Assembly (NCBI RefSeq): GCF_004784475.1
Contig: NZ_SRRT01000003.1
Coordinates: 310,001-374,000 of the forward strand
Origin: Streptomyces bauhiniae
GTDB taxonomy: Bacteria > Actinomycetota > Actinomycetes > Streptomycetales > Streptomycetaceae
Length of the DNA: 64,000 nucleotides
Direction: 5' to 3'
Both the position numbers and the translations under genes were made by a program. The notes under the pieces are model-generated. The model was given only the letters and a program-made list of their open reading frames with translations. It made no database searches and was not told the DNA's origin. Of this stretch, positions 10,344 to 19,595 are shown piece by piece (position 1 is the stretch's first letter; the number at the start of each line of letters is the position of its first letter).

Positions 10344-10817
10344 TCAGACGGTCTCCGGGCTGGTCCGGGGCAGCACCGGCTGGAGGGCCAGCATCCGCTC
10401 GATCAGGCGCAGGAACATGCCCGCGTCGCGTATCAGGTCGTCCGCGTCGCGAGGGCCGGCCGCGCCCCGGATGCCGGCCTCGGCGCGGGCGCGGCGGTCG
10501 GCGCCGGAGGCGAACAGGGCGCTCCACTCGGCCAGCTCCGGCGCCAGCTCGGGCAGTACCTCCCAGGCGGGGCGGATACGGGCCCGGCGGCGCGCGGTGG
10601 CCTCGGGGCGTCCCCGGACGGCGAGGACGGCGGCGGCCGCGCGGAGGGCGGCGAGGTGGGCCAGGGCGTACCGCTCGTTCGGGGTCTCCAGGGTGGCGGC
10701 CTCCTCCAGCGCGGTGTGGGCCTGGCCGAGGAGGGCGACGGCGGCGGGTGGTGCCGTGGACCGGCGGAGCACGGGGTGGACGTCGCTCGCGGCGGTGGCC
10801 GCTGACGAGCTGGTCAT
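10344..10817 (-). CDS. SAV_6107-type HEPN domain protein
   Basis: 157 residues, almost all alpha-helical, resembling the streptomycete SAV_6107 family annotated as HEPN. ATG start with a perfect GGAGGT seven bases upstream. After about 20 low-complexity residues, a helical bundle carries NERYALAHLAALRAAAAVLA, in which Arg49-x4-His54 fits the R-phi-x3-H motif of HEPN ribonucleases. No nucleotidyltransferase or obvious antitoxin partner is adjacent. It is divergent from the exporter operon at 11045, sharing a 227-bp regulatory gap. Whether it cuts RNA is unknown. Confidence 0.75.
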   Translation of the reverse strand: MTSSSAATAASDVHPVLRRSTAPPAAVALLGQAHTALEEAATLETPNERYALAHLAALRAAAAVLAVRGRPEATARRRARIRPAWEVLPELAPELAEWSALFASGADRRARAEAGIRGAAGPRDADDLIRDAGMFLRLIERMLALQPVLPRTSPETV

Positions 10818-10840
10818 GACGAACCTCCTGTCGTCCGGTG

Positions 10841-10856
10841 ACGGCATGGATGCCGT
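10841..10856. promoter_or_regulatory. Short inverted repeat upstream of the HEPN gene
   Basis: ACGGCAT and ATGCCGT flank a GG centre, 24 bases upstream of the HEPN start codon. It lies in the probable promoter or 5' leader and could be a regulator site or a small RNA hairpin. The heptamer GTATGCC also occurs twice just beyond it. No known regulator recognised. Confidence 0.4.
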
Positions 10857-10990
10857 ATGCCCACATCGTGCGGTATGCCACTGACAATCCGTTCCGACCT
10901 GCTGTTTCACCCCAACTGGGGCCGGAATCGGGGGCATCGGGGAACACCTGTGGGGCATCCGGGCTTTGTCGCGCACGTCTGTTCGGGCAT

Positions 10991-11020
10991 ACTTTTGAAC
11001 TGACCAGTCAGTTCAAAAGT
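10991..11020. promoter_or_regulatory. TetR-type operator over the exporter promoter
   Basis: Two 14-bp arms, ACTTTTGAACTGAC and its exact complement, flank a CA centre. The site includes a TTGAAC hexamer that can serve as the -35 element, with TAGTTC at 11020-11025 as -10 (19-base spacer). Binding would therefore block RNA polymerase. The likely ligand-responsive regulator is the TetR protein encoded as the last gene of the same operon (13940-14566). Confidence 0.85.
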
Positions 11021-11044
11021 AGTTCCGGGGAGAGGCGGGGGCTT

Positions 11045-11827
11045 GTGCACGGCGTGGACGTCACGGCCGGGGGGTTCGGGCTCAAGGGGCCACGGGGGTG
11101 GGCCTTCAGGGACATCGGCTTGGAGGCCGGGCCGGGTTCCCTGATCGCCGTGGAGGGACCGTCCGGCTCCGGCCGTACGTGTCTGCTGCTGGCGCTCACC
11201 GGGCGGATGAAGCCGAGTGAGGGCGAGGCGGCCGTCGGCGGTCTTCCGCTCCCCCGGCGGATGGGGGCGGTGCGCCGGTTCAGCGCGGTGGCCAATGTCG
11301 CCGGGGTGACCGATCTGGAGCCCGCGCTGACCGTGGGCGAGCATCTGCGCGAACGGGCCCTGCTGCAGCGCCGGTTCGGCGACTCGCTGCGCGAGGCGCT
11401 GCATCCGCGTCCCCAGCGCACGCACGAGGCCAGGCTGCGCGCGGACGCGGCCCTGGCCGCCGCCGGGCTCGACCTGGACGCGCTGCCGAAGGGTTCGCGC
11501 ACGGCCGTACGGGACCTGGAGCGGCTGGAGGTGCTGCGGCTGTCCGTGGCGCTGGCGCTGATCGGCAGGCCCCGGCTGCTGGCCGTGGACGACGTGGAGC
11601 TGAAGCTCTCGGCGGGTGAACGCGCCGAGGTGTGGGACCTGTTGCGCTCCCTGGCCGACGCGGGGACGACGGTCCTGGCCGTGTGCCGCACCGCCCCGGA
11701 CGGGTGCGTCAGCGTCTCGACGGAGCCCGCCGAGGCCGGACCCGCCGAGGACCACCCGGCCGAAGACACCCAGGACGCCCCCCGAGAGGAGGCCCCCGAT
11801 GCGCTCACCGAAGCTGGCCGCTCTTGA
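11045..11827 (+). CDS. ABC transporter ATP-binding protein, atypical
   Basis: About 260 residues; the GTG start is a choice among several, placed after GGAGAGGCGGGGG. The Walker A region reads GPSGSGRT, with Arg where the catalytic Lys is expected. The usual LSGGQ signature is not recognisable (DLERLEVLRLSVALALIGRP stands in its place), and Walker B is LLAVDD with Asp in place of the catalytic Glu. The C-terminal 40 residues are acidic low complexity. It overlaps the YhgE/Pip gene by 29 bases, so it is probably the nucleotide-binding partner of that membrane protein, perhaps with weak or no ATP hydrolysis. Confidence 0.8.
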   Translation: MHGVDVTAGGFGLKGPRGWAFRDIGLEAGPGSLIAVEGPSGSGRTCLLLALTGRMKPSEGEAAVGGLPLPRRMGAVRRFSAVANVAGVTDLEPALTVGEHLRERALLQRRFGDSLREALHPRPQRTHEARLRADAALAAAGLDLDALPKGSRTAVRDLERLEVLRLSVALALIGRPRLLAVDDVELKLSAGERAEVWDLLRSLADAGTTVLAVCRTAPDGCVSVSTEPAEAGPAEDHPAEDTQDAPREEAPDALTEAGRS

Positions 11828-13883
11828 GCTGCGCCGGTTCGGCCGGGGCCGGCTGCCCCGCGCCGCACTGGTGGCGCTGCTGGTGCTGCCCCTGCTCTAC
11901 GGCGCCCTCTACCTGTGGTCGTTCTGGGACCCGTACGGCCGCCTGGACCGCGTCCCCGTGGCCCTCGTCAACGAGGACCAGGGCGCGACGGCGGGCGGGA
12001 AGAAGATCCACGCCGGTGCCGACATCGTCAAGGGGCTGCGCGAGCGGCGGACCTTCGAGTGGCACGAGGTCGACGCGGCCGAGGCCCGCCGGGGCACGGA
12101 GGACGGCACGTACTACCTGTCGCTGACCCTCCCGGCCGACTTCAGCCGCCGGGTCGCCTCCAGTTCGGGTGACTCCCCGGAGACCGGCGCGCTCCAGGTG
12201 CGCACCAACGACGCGAACAACTACATCGTCGGCCAGATCTCCCGGACCGTGTTCGCCGAGGTCCGTTCGGCCGCGTCCACCAAGACCTCCCGGACCTTCC
12301 TGGACCGGATCTTCATCAACTTCTCCACCCTGCACGACAAGACCGAGACCGCCGCCGAGGGCGCCGACAAGCTGAAGAACGGCCTGGGCAAGGCGGAGAA
12401 GGGCGCCCGGAAGCTCGCGGACGGCCTGAAGGAGGCCGACAGCGGCAGCGGCAAGCTCGCCAAGGGCCTCACCCGGCTCGACAAGGGCGCGGGCGACCTG
12501 GAGGACGGCTCCCGGCAGGTCGCGGCCGGCACCCAGACCCTGGCCGACAAGGTCGACGGGGCGTACGCCAAGGCCGGGCCGTTCCTGGAGAAGAACGGGA
12601 AGACCATCGGCGCCACCGCCCGCCTGGTCTCCGACTCGGCCCGCATCGTGCAGGACAACCTCGACACCCTGGTCCGGCTCGCCCCCGGCGCCGCGAAGAC
12701 CGCGCACGCCTCCGCCGCCGTACTGGACCAGGTGCACAAGACCCGCTGCGAGACACCCCCCGTGCCCGACCCGGCCTGCCCGGACCTGGCGAAGGCCCAG
12801 AAGGCGGCGGACGACGTGGCGGACGTGGCGGACGATCTGAACAAGGTCGTCGCCGCGCAGGGCGGTGATCTGACGACCATGCGGAAGAACCTGACCACCC
12901 TGCGCGGGCAGGCCGACGCCCTCGCCGAACGCGCCCCGCACCTGCACCAGGACGTCGCCGACGCGGTCGCCCGGATCGACAAGCTGAACTCGGGCGCCAA
13001 CGCCGTCGCCGCCGGAGCGAAGAAGCTGCACACCGGCCTCGGCAGCGCCCAGTCCGGCGCGGCCACCCTGCACCGGGGCATCGGCACCGCCGAGTCGGGC
13101 GCCAAGGCCCTGGACAGCGGCCTGTACAAGCTGGAAGACGGCTCCGAGCGGCTGGCGGACGGCCTGCACGAGGGCGCCGGGAAGATCCCCGACTACGACG
13201 AGCGCGCCCGCGACCAGCGCACCGGCGTGATGGCCGACCCGGTCCGGCTCTCCTCCGCCGACCTGCACCACGCGCCCAACTACGGCACCGGGTTCGCCCC
13301 GTACTTCATCCCGCTGTCGCTCTGGGTCGGCGCGATGGTCGCCTACATGCTGATCCCGCCGCTCAACCGGCGTGCCCTCGCGGCCGGTGCCCCGTCCTGG
13401 CGGATCGCGCTGGCGGGCTGGCTGCCGGTGCTGGCGGTGGGGGTGCTCCAGACGGCCGCGCTGATGTCCGTACTGCACTTCGGCATCGGGCTCGAAATGG
13501 CCCGCGCGGCCGGGACGACCCTGTTCCTCTTCCTGGTCACGGCGTGCTTCACGGCGATCGTGCAGTGGCTCAACGCCCGCTTCGGCGCGGCGGGGCGCAT
13601 CCTCGTGCTGGCGCTGCTGATGCTCCAGCTCACCTCGGCGGGCGGCACGTACCCGGTGCAGACCAGTCCGGGCTTCTTCAACGCCATCCACCCGTTCCTG
13701 CCGATGAGTTACGTGGTCTCCGCGCTGCGCCGGCTGATCACCGGCGGCGGGCTCGGCCCGGTGTGGGAGGCGTGCGTGGTGCTGACGGCGTTCACGGCGG
13801 GCGCCCTGGCGCTGACCGCGCTCACCGCCCGGCGCCGCCAGGTGTGGACGCTCCAGCGGCTGCACCCGGAGCTGAGCCTGTGA
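11799..13883 (+). CDS. YhgE/Pip family membrane protein (ABC-2 type exporter-like)
   Basis: 694 residues; ATG with GAGAGGAGG upstream, overlapping the ATPase gene. One transmembrane helix at about 20-42 (LVALLVLPLLYGALYLWSF) is followed by a family-typical VPVALVNEDQGA segment. Next comes an extracytoplasmic helical region of some 450 residues with repeated KLxDGLxxAxSG-type heptads (methyl-accepting-like coiled coil), then about six C-terminal helices from PYFIPLSLWVGAMVAYMLI. This is the layout of phage-infection-protein and type VII-associated YhgE proteins. Likely an exporter or envelope scaffold; the substrate is unknown. Confidence 0.88.
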   Translation: MRSPKLAALELRRFGRGRLPRAALVALLVLPLLYGALYLWSFWDPYGRLDRVPVALVNEDQGATAGGKKIHAGADIVKGLRERRTFEWHEVDAAEARRGTEDGTYYLSLTLPADFSRRVASSSGDSPETGALQVRTNDANNYIVGQISRTVFAEVRSAASTKTSRTFLDRIFINFSTLHDKTETAAEGADKLKNGLGKAEKGARKLADGLKEADSGSGKLAKGLTRLDKGAGDLEDGSRQVAAGTQTLADKVDGAYAKAGPFLEKNGKTIGATARLVSDSARIVQDNLDTLVRLAPGAAKTAHASAAVLDQVHKTRCETPPVPDPACPDLAKAQKAADDVADVADDLNKVVAAQGGDLTTMRKNLTTLRGQADALAERAPHLHQDVADAVARIDKLNSGANAVAAGAKKLHTGLGSAQSGAATLHRGIGTAESGAKALDSGLYKLEDGSERLADGLHEGAGKIPDYDERARDQRTGVMADPVRLSSADLHHAPNYGTGFAPYFIPLSLWVGAMVAYMLIPPLNRRALAAGAPSWRIALAGWLPVLAVGVLQTAALMSVLHFGIGLEMARAAGTTLFLFLVTACFTAIVQWLNARFGAAGRILVLALLMLQLTSAGGTYPVQTSPGFFNAIHPFLPMSYVVSALRRLITGGGLGPVWEACVVLTAFTAGALALTALTARRRQVWTLQRLHPELSL

Positions 13884-13939
13884 GCGCGGGGGCGGCGGAG
13901 GCGGCCCGGCGGTCCGGCGCACCTGTGAGAATCGGGTCC

Positions 13940-14566
13940 ATGGAAAGCACCAGCGCCCGGCCCGCCGGCAGCACGCGCCGCGAGGCCACCCGGCAGAAGC
14001 TCTACGAGGCGGCCGTCACCCTCATCGCCGAGCAGGGGTTCTCCGCGACCACGGTGGACGAGATCGCCGAGCGCGCCGGGGTGGCGAAGGGCACCGTCTA
14101 CTACAACTTCGCCAGCAAGTCGGTGCTCTTCGAGGAACTGCTGCGGCACGGCGTGGGCCTGCTCACCGCCTCGTTGCGGGAGGCCGCCGAGCGCACCGCC
14201 CGCGAGGGCGGCGGCGGGGTGGACGCGCTGGACGCGATGGTCCGGGCGGGCCTGGTCTTCATCGACCGCTACCCGGCCTTCACCCAGCTCTACGTGGCCG
14301 AGCTGTGGCGCACCAACCGGGCCTGGCAGTCGACCCTGATGGTGGTCCGCCAGCAGGCCGTGGCCGTGGTCGAGGGGGTGCTGCGCGAGGGCGTGGCGGC
14401 CGGGGAGTTCAGCGACGAGATCGACGTACCGCTGACCGCGGCCGCGCTGGTCGGGATGGTGCTGGTGGCCGCGCTGGACTGGAAGGCGTTCCAGCCGGAG
14501 CGGTCGCTGGACGACGTGCACTCCGCGCTGTCCCGGCTGCTCCAGGGGCGGGTCAGCGGGGGCTGA
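13940..14566 (+). CDS. TetR family transcriptional regulator
   Basis: 208 residues. The HTH is clear at about residues 17-65 (RQKLYEAAVTLIAEQGFSATTVDEIAERAGVAKGTVYYNFASKSVLF). The C-terminal ligand domain is divergent, with a WxxE-like LYVAELWRTNRAWQ segment. The start is uncertain: the ATG used here has no clear ribosome site, and a GTG 14 bases upstream is out of frame. It is the third gene of the exporter operon, 56 bases after the YhgE/Pip stop, and probably represses the operon and itself by binding 10991-11020. Confidence 0.9.
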   Translation: MESTSARPAGSTRREATRQKLYEAAVTLIAEQGFSATTVDEIAERAGVAKGTVYYNFASKSVLFEELLRHGVGLLTASLREAAERTAREGGGGVDALDAMVRAGLVFIDRYPAFTQLYVAELWRTNRAWQSTLMVVRQQAVAVVEGVLREGVAAGEFSDEIDVPLTAAALVGMVLVAALDWKAFQPERSLDDVHSALSRLLQGRVSGG

Positions 14567-14580
14567 GCCGAGGCGCGCGA

Positions 14581-14617
14581 AGGGCGCCGGACCGCATTGC
14601 TGCCGGTCCGGCGCCCT
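14581..14617 (+). terminator. Terminator of the exporter-tetR operon
   Basis: Perfect 14-bp arms (AGGGCGCCGGACCG and its complement) around a nine-base loop, starting 14 bases after the tetR stop. Very GC-rich with no U-run. Confidence 0.85.
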
Positions 14618-14921
14618 CGCTCTCCCCCGTACTCCCCCGTACGGTTCCCACCGCGGTCCCCGTGACCAGTACGGCCACGGACCCCGTGTCTCGCTTCCGC
14701 CGACGGATCGGCGGAAGGAGCGGCCGGCGGGCGGGCCCGTTCCGCCGCCCCGTGTCGGCGGTGCCGGGCCGCGCCCCCTGGCCGTGTCTCCACTCTCCCG
14801 TCCGGCCGGTCCCCGGCCCATCCGCGCGGCTACTCATCTGTGCGTCTAGGTACGGGTACTCAAGCCCCCGCGTTCGGGCCCAGAACCAGTGCTGTCAGTG
14901 GTGGTCGGTAAAGTCGCGGTC
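14618..14921. other. Intergenic stretch without a recognised gene
   Basis: About 300 bases between the tetR terminator and the oxidoreductase gene. It contains the short direct repeat CTCCCCCGTA twice near 14630 and a TACTCA direct repeat around 14832 and 14857, but no plausible reading frame, RNA gene or strong promoter match. Confidence 0.6.
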
Positions 14922-16412
14922 ATGGCACGGATTGCGGTGATCGGCGCCGGGATGGGCGCGCTGGCGGCGGCCGCCCGGCTGGCCGTCGCGGGCCACCGGG
15001 TGACGGTGTACGAGCGGACGGACACATACGGCGGGGCGGTGCGCCGCTTCGAGCGGGACGGGTTCGCCTTCGACACCGGCCCCGGTCTGCTGCCGCTGCC
15101 CGCGGTCTGGCGGGACCTGTTCCTGAAGACCGGCAAGGAGCCGCTGGAGGACCTGGTCGAGCTGGTCCAGGTCGACCCCTCCTCCCGCCACCTCTTCGCG
15201 GACGGCACCGGCGTCGCCGTGCCCAACGCCTCGCGCGCCGGTGTCGTCTCCGCGCTGGACGAGGCGCTGGGCGCCGGGGTCGGGCAGCGCTGGGGCGACT
15301 TCCTGGTGCGGGCCCGCGAAGCCTGGGACCGTACCCGGCGCCCCCTGCTGGAGGAGCCGCTGTGGCCCAACTGGCAGGTGCTGGCGGAGCGCGAGCCCTA
15401 CCCGGCCGTCCCGCACAAGCGCCTGCTGCGCACCCGCCGCGCCACCACCCTCGCCGAGGTCGCCGACTGGGAACTGCGCGACGACCGCCTCAAAGCCCTG
15501 CTGACCGGCCACGCCCTGGCCCACGGCCTCGACCCGCGCACCACCCCGGCGAGCGCGGCCGTCCTGCCGTACCTGGAGCACGCCTTCGGCACCTGGTACG
15601 TACGCGGCGGCATCCGCGAGCTGGCCCGCGCGGTGTACGAGCGCTGTGTGCGGCGCCGGGTGGAGTTCGTGTTCGGCGCCGAGGTCACCGGGATCACCGT
15701 GAAGGACGGCCGCGCGGCGGGCGTCGAGCTGGCCGACGGCACGGTGGCGGACGCCGATCATGTGGTGGCCGACGTGGACCCGGCGCTGCTGGGCCGCCTG
15801 ACGGACCGCCCGCTGGACGGTCCCGGCGATGTGCGCCCCGGCGAGAGCGGCGCCGCCCGGCTCGCCCTGCTGCTGGCGCTGAGGGGCGCCCGCGAGGAGG
15901 GGGCCGCGCACCGCACGGTCGTGCACGCGCCGGACGCGGAGGCCGAGTTGGACTTCCTGGCGAACCCGGGCGGCGATCCCTTCCCCGTCCCCACGGTCAC
16001 CGTGCTGCGTCCCGACGACCCGGCGCTGCGCCCGGACGACGCCCACGAGTCGGCGGTGGTGTGGGCGACCCTGCCCGCCGGGCTGGAGCCGGACGCGCGG
16101 CACGCGGAGGTCCTGCTCGACGCGGCCGCCAGGGCGATTCCCGCCCTGCGCGACCGCCTGCTCTGGCACGAGGTCCGCACCCCGGACCACAACTCGGCCG
16201 AGACCGGCGCCCGTTACGGCGCGGTCCCGGCCCCCTCACTGGCGGCGGCCGACGGCGGTTTCCTGCACCCGGCCAACTCCACGCGTCTGCCCGGCCTGTA
16301 CCGGGTCGGTGGCTGGTCCCATCCCGGCGGCGGGCTGCCGCACGCGGGGATGTCGGGGGCGATGGTGGCCGGACTCGTCGTGGAGGGGCCGGAGTTCCGG
16401 GGCTCGACGTGA
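14922..16412 (+). CDS. CrtI-like FAD-dependent oxidoreductase
   Basis: 496 residues. The N-terminus ARIAVIGAGMGALAAAARLAVAGHRVTVYERTDTYGG is the dinucleotide-binding motif of the phytoene desaturase/amine oxidase superfamily. Near the C-terminus GLYRVGGWSHPGGGLPHAGMSGAMVAGLV is the matching FAD motif. No crtB, crtE or lycopene cyclase gene is near, so a carotenoid role is not supported and the substrate is open; it may equally be a housekeeping retinol/lipid-type oxidoreductase. The ATG has no ribosome site. Confidence 0.85.
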   Translation: MARIAVIGAGMGALAAAARLAVAGHRVTVYERTDTYGGAVRRFERDGFAFDTGPGLLPLPAVWRDLFLKTGKEPLEDLVELVQVDPSSRHLFADGTGVAVPNASRAGVVSALDEALGAGVGQRWGDFLVRAREAWDRTRRPLLEEPLWPNWQVLAEREPYPAVPHKRLLRTRRATTLAEVADWELRDDRLKALLTGHALAHGLDPRTTPASAAVLPYLEHAFGTWYVRGGIRELARAVYERCVRRRVEFVFGAEVTGITVKDGRAAGVELADGTVADADHVVADVDPALLGRLTDRPLDGPGDVRPGESGAARLALLLALRGAREEGAAHRTVVHAPDAEAELDFLANPGGDPFPVPTVTVLRPDDPALRPDDAHESAVVWATLPAGLEPDARHAEVLLDAAARAIPALRDRLLWHEVRTPDHNSAETGARYGAVPAPSLAAADGGFLHPANSTRLPGLYRVGGWSHPGGGLPHAGMSGAMVAGLVVEGPEFRGST

Positions 16413-16419
16413 GCGGCGC

Positions 16420-17346
16420 TCAGTAGCGGTACTGCTCGTCGTAGCCGGTGTTCTGCTGCTGGGTCTGGCTCTGGTAGGGGTACTGCTGCTGCTCCGGCGG
16501 GAGTTCGCCGTTGTAGTTCTCGTCGGTCCGCTGCTGCGGCACCCACACCCCGCCCGCCGGGGTCTCGCCTTCACCGCCGTACGCCTCCTGGCCGTAGCCC
16601 TGCTGGGCGTAACCCTGCTGCGCGTAGCCGGAGTTGTCGTAGCCGCCCGCGTAGCCCTGGCCGTACGGGTCGGTGTAGTTGGGGTACGCCTGCTGGGCGC
16701 CGGTGTCGTAGCCGTTCTGGGCGTAGCCCTGCTGGTCGTAGCCCGAGTAGTCGTAGGCGTACGCCTGGTCGGTCTGCTGGGGCTGGGGCTGGGCCGGGGT
16801 GCCGTCGCCGTAGACGCCGTAGCTGCCGGTGTCGTCGGGCATGGGCTGGGGCTCGTAGACCGAGGTGGTCTCGGCGGCGGTGGGGTCGGGGCGGGCCGGG
16901 GTGAACACGTCGTCCCGGTCGTAGGCGTCGTCCCCGTCGTAACCGTCGGTGGCGTAGGCCGCGGTCTCGGGTCCGGGGTGGTCCTGGCCGAAGTCGGCCG
17001 CCTCGTCCGGGCCGGGGTCGCCGAGGACCGGGTCCTGGTGCTCGGCGCGGTTGCGGCGGCGCCGGGTGACCGGGCCCGCCTCCTCGTCGTCGGGGCGCTT
17101 GACGGCCCAGCCGGCCGCGAAGCCCTTGCGGAACGACAGCGTGACGTAGGTCTGCCCGACGGCGAACGCGATGGCGCCCAGTCCGATGACGACGACCGAC
17201 GGCATCAGCACGCCGACCACCACACCGAGGAACCCGGTGAAGGCGAGCAGCCGCCAGCGCAGCCGCGCCTTGTACTGCAGCAGCACTTCGCCGAGCAACC
17301 ACAGCGCGACGATGCCGAACGCGATGTAGAGGACCGTCCAGCCCAT
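16420..17346 (-). CDS. Membrane protein with Tyr/Gln/Gly-rich disordered tail
   Basis: 308 residues. Two to three transmembrane helices occupy the first 75 residues (VLYIAFGIVALWLLGEVL; LLAFTGFLGVVVGVLM; VVIGLGAIAFAVGQTYV). A basic patch follows (RRRRNR), then an acidic linker. The last 130 residues are a low-complexity tail of repeats such as GYAQQGYAQQGYGQEAY and YDYSGYDQQGYAQNGY, resembling prion-like or condensate-forming sequences. It lies 56 bases downstream of metF on the same strand. Function unknown; a hypothetical protein of this kind is conserved in streptomycetes as far as I recall. Confidence 0.85.
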   Translation of the reverse strand: MGWTVLYIAFGIVALWLLGEVLLQYKARLRWRLLAFTGFLGVVVGVLMPSVVVIGLGAIAFAVGQTYVTLSFRKGFAAGWAVKRPDDEEAGPVTRRRRNRAEHQDPVLGDPGPDEAADFGQDHPGPETAAYATDGYDGDDAYDRDDVFTPARPDPTAAETTSVYEPQPMPDDTGSYGVYGDGTPAQPQPQQTDQAYAYDYSGYDQQGYAQNGYDTGAQQAYPNYTDPYGQGYAGGYDNSGYAQQGYAQQGYGQEAYGGEGETPAGGVWVPQQRTDENYNGELPPEQQQYPYQSQTQQQNTGYDEQYRY

Positions 17347-17402
17347 GTACGCCCCTCTCCCAGTGACCGTTACGCAGTGTGTCCCATCGCGGTGCGGCCG
17401 GT

Positions 17403-18361
<959 letters not shown>

Positions 18362-18423
18362 CCGGGCACCGGCGATTTGGCCGAATTGCCGGGCCCTTGT
18401 CCATCCCTTGGGACGGCTCCCCG

Positions 18424-19071
18424 TCAGATTTCCCGCAGCCGCTTGGCGAATTCGGCCGCCGCCGCGCCCGGATCGTCCGCGGCCGTGAGCGCGCGGACCA
18501 CGACCACCCGGCGGGCGCCCGCGTCGAGCACCTGGTCCAGGTTGGTGCGGTCGATGCCGCCGATGGCGAACCAGGGGCGCTCGGTGCCGAGGCTCGCGGT
18601 GTACCGGACCAGGCCGAGGCCGGGGGCGTGGCGACCGGGCTTGGTGGGGGTGGGCCAGCAGGGGCCGGTGCAGAAGTAGTCCACGCCGTCCTGCACGGCG
18701 GCGGCTGCGGCCTCCGCCTCGGAGTGGGTGGAGCGGCCGGTCAGGACCCGGTCGCCGAGGATGGCGCGCGCTGCGGGCACCGGGAGGTCGCCCTGGCCGA
18801 GGTGGAGCACGTCGGCTCCGGCGGCGTGGGCCACGTCGGCCCGGTCGTTGACCGCGAGCAGCTTGCCGTGCCGGGCGCAGGCGTCGGCGAACACCTCCAG
18901 GTGGGCCAGCTCCTCGGCGGCCTCCATGCCCTTGTCCCGCAACTGGACGATGTCGACACCGCCGGCCAGGACCGCGTCCAGGAACTCGGCGAGGTCGCCC
19001 TGCTCCCTGCGGGCGTCCGTGCAGAGGTAGAGCCGGGCGTCGGCGAGGCGGGCGCGGGCGGTGTCGGGCAT
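18424..19071 (-). CDS. thiE: ThiE, thiamine phosphate synthase
   Basis: Joins HMP-pyrophosphate and thiazole phosphate to make thiamine phosphate. 215 residues, TIM barrel. Motifs: [22 protein letters not shown] (pyrophosphate site), [52 protein letters not shown] and FAIGGID. It is separated from thiOSG by three minus-strand genes and has no TPP riboswitch of its own in the 93 bases upstream. Confidence 0.96.
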   Translation of the reverse strand: MPDTARARLADARLYLCTDARREQGDLAEFLDAVLAGGVDIVQLRDKGMEAAEELAHLEVFADACARHGKLLAVNDRADVAHAAGADVLHLGQGDLPVPAARAILGDRVLTGRSTHSEAEAAAAAVQDGVDYFCTGPCWPTPTKPGRHAPGLGLVRYTASLGTERPWFAIGGIDRTNLDQVLDAGARRVVVVRALTAADDPGAAAAEFAKRLREI

Positions 19072-19111
19072 GCGGTGGGTCCCCCGGTGTTCGGTGTGCG
19101 GGTGCTGCGGG

Positions 19112-19139
19112 AGGGCGGCACCCGGCCGGGTGCCGCCCT
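19112..19139 (-). terminator. Terminator between the Rv2175c-like gene and thiE
   Basis: Perfect 28-bp palindrome with 14-bp arms (AGGGCGGCACCCGG). It lies 25 bases past the stop of the minus-strand DNA-binding protein gene and 40 bases before the thiE start, so thiE probably has its own promoter. Confidence 0.8.
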
Positions 19140-19164
19140 GGGGCGCCCCTGGGGCGCGGTCGGC

Positions 19165-19530
19165 TCAGACGGCCAGCGCCTGGGCCCGGCGCTTCACCTC
19201 CGTGCCGCGGTTCTCACTGAGGGCCTGCGCGGGGGTGCCGGGCAGGGAGGGGTCCGGGGTGAAGAGCCACTCGATCATCTCTTCGTCCGTGAAACCGTTG
19301 TCCCGCAGGAGCGTCAGGGTGCCGGTGAGGCCCTTGACGACCTTGTCCTCGTCGATGAAGGCGGCGGGGACGTGCAGCGCGCGGTTCTCACCGCGGCGTA
19401 CGGCGATGAGCTGGCCCTCCTTGACCAACTGCCGTACACGCGTCACCTCGACGTCGAGCTGTTCGGCGATGTCGGGGAGGGTGAGCCAGGCGGGGACAAG
19501 TGCGTCGGTCTTGGTGTCAATCTCGGTCAC
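19165..19530 (-). CDS. Rv2175c-family DNA-binding protein
   Basis: 121 residues from a GTG. A winged HTH-type region lies at about residues 14-45 (LTLPDIAEQLDVEVTRVRQLVKEGQLIAVRRGENRALHVPAAFI), followed by GTLTLLRDNGFTDEEMIEWLFTPDPSLPGTPAQAL, typical of the family. The M. tuberculosis homologue binds DNA and is phosphorylated by the PknL kinase encoded next to it. Here a PASTA kinase gene lies 4 kb away (23642). The N-terminus has Thr residues that could be phosphosites. Targets unknown. Confidence 0.9.
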   Translation of the reverse strand: MTEIDTKTDALVPAWLTLPDIAEQLDVEVTRVRQLVKEGQLIAVRRGENRALHVPAAFIDEDKVVKGLTGTLTLLRDNGFTDEEMIEWLFTPDPSLPGTPAQALSENRGTEVKRRAQALAV

Positions 19531-19595
19531 GACATCTAGCCTGCCATCCCCCACCGACAGCCGGTAGTCGGGCCACTCCGCGCGGGGCGCCCGGC

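Noticed and set aside
14922..16412. Carotenoid biosynthesis role for the CrtI-like enzyme
   Set aside because: No crtE, crtB, crtY or related gene is in the neighbourhood; only family similarity of the oxidoreductase supports it.
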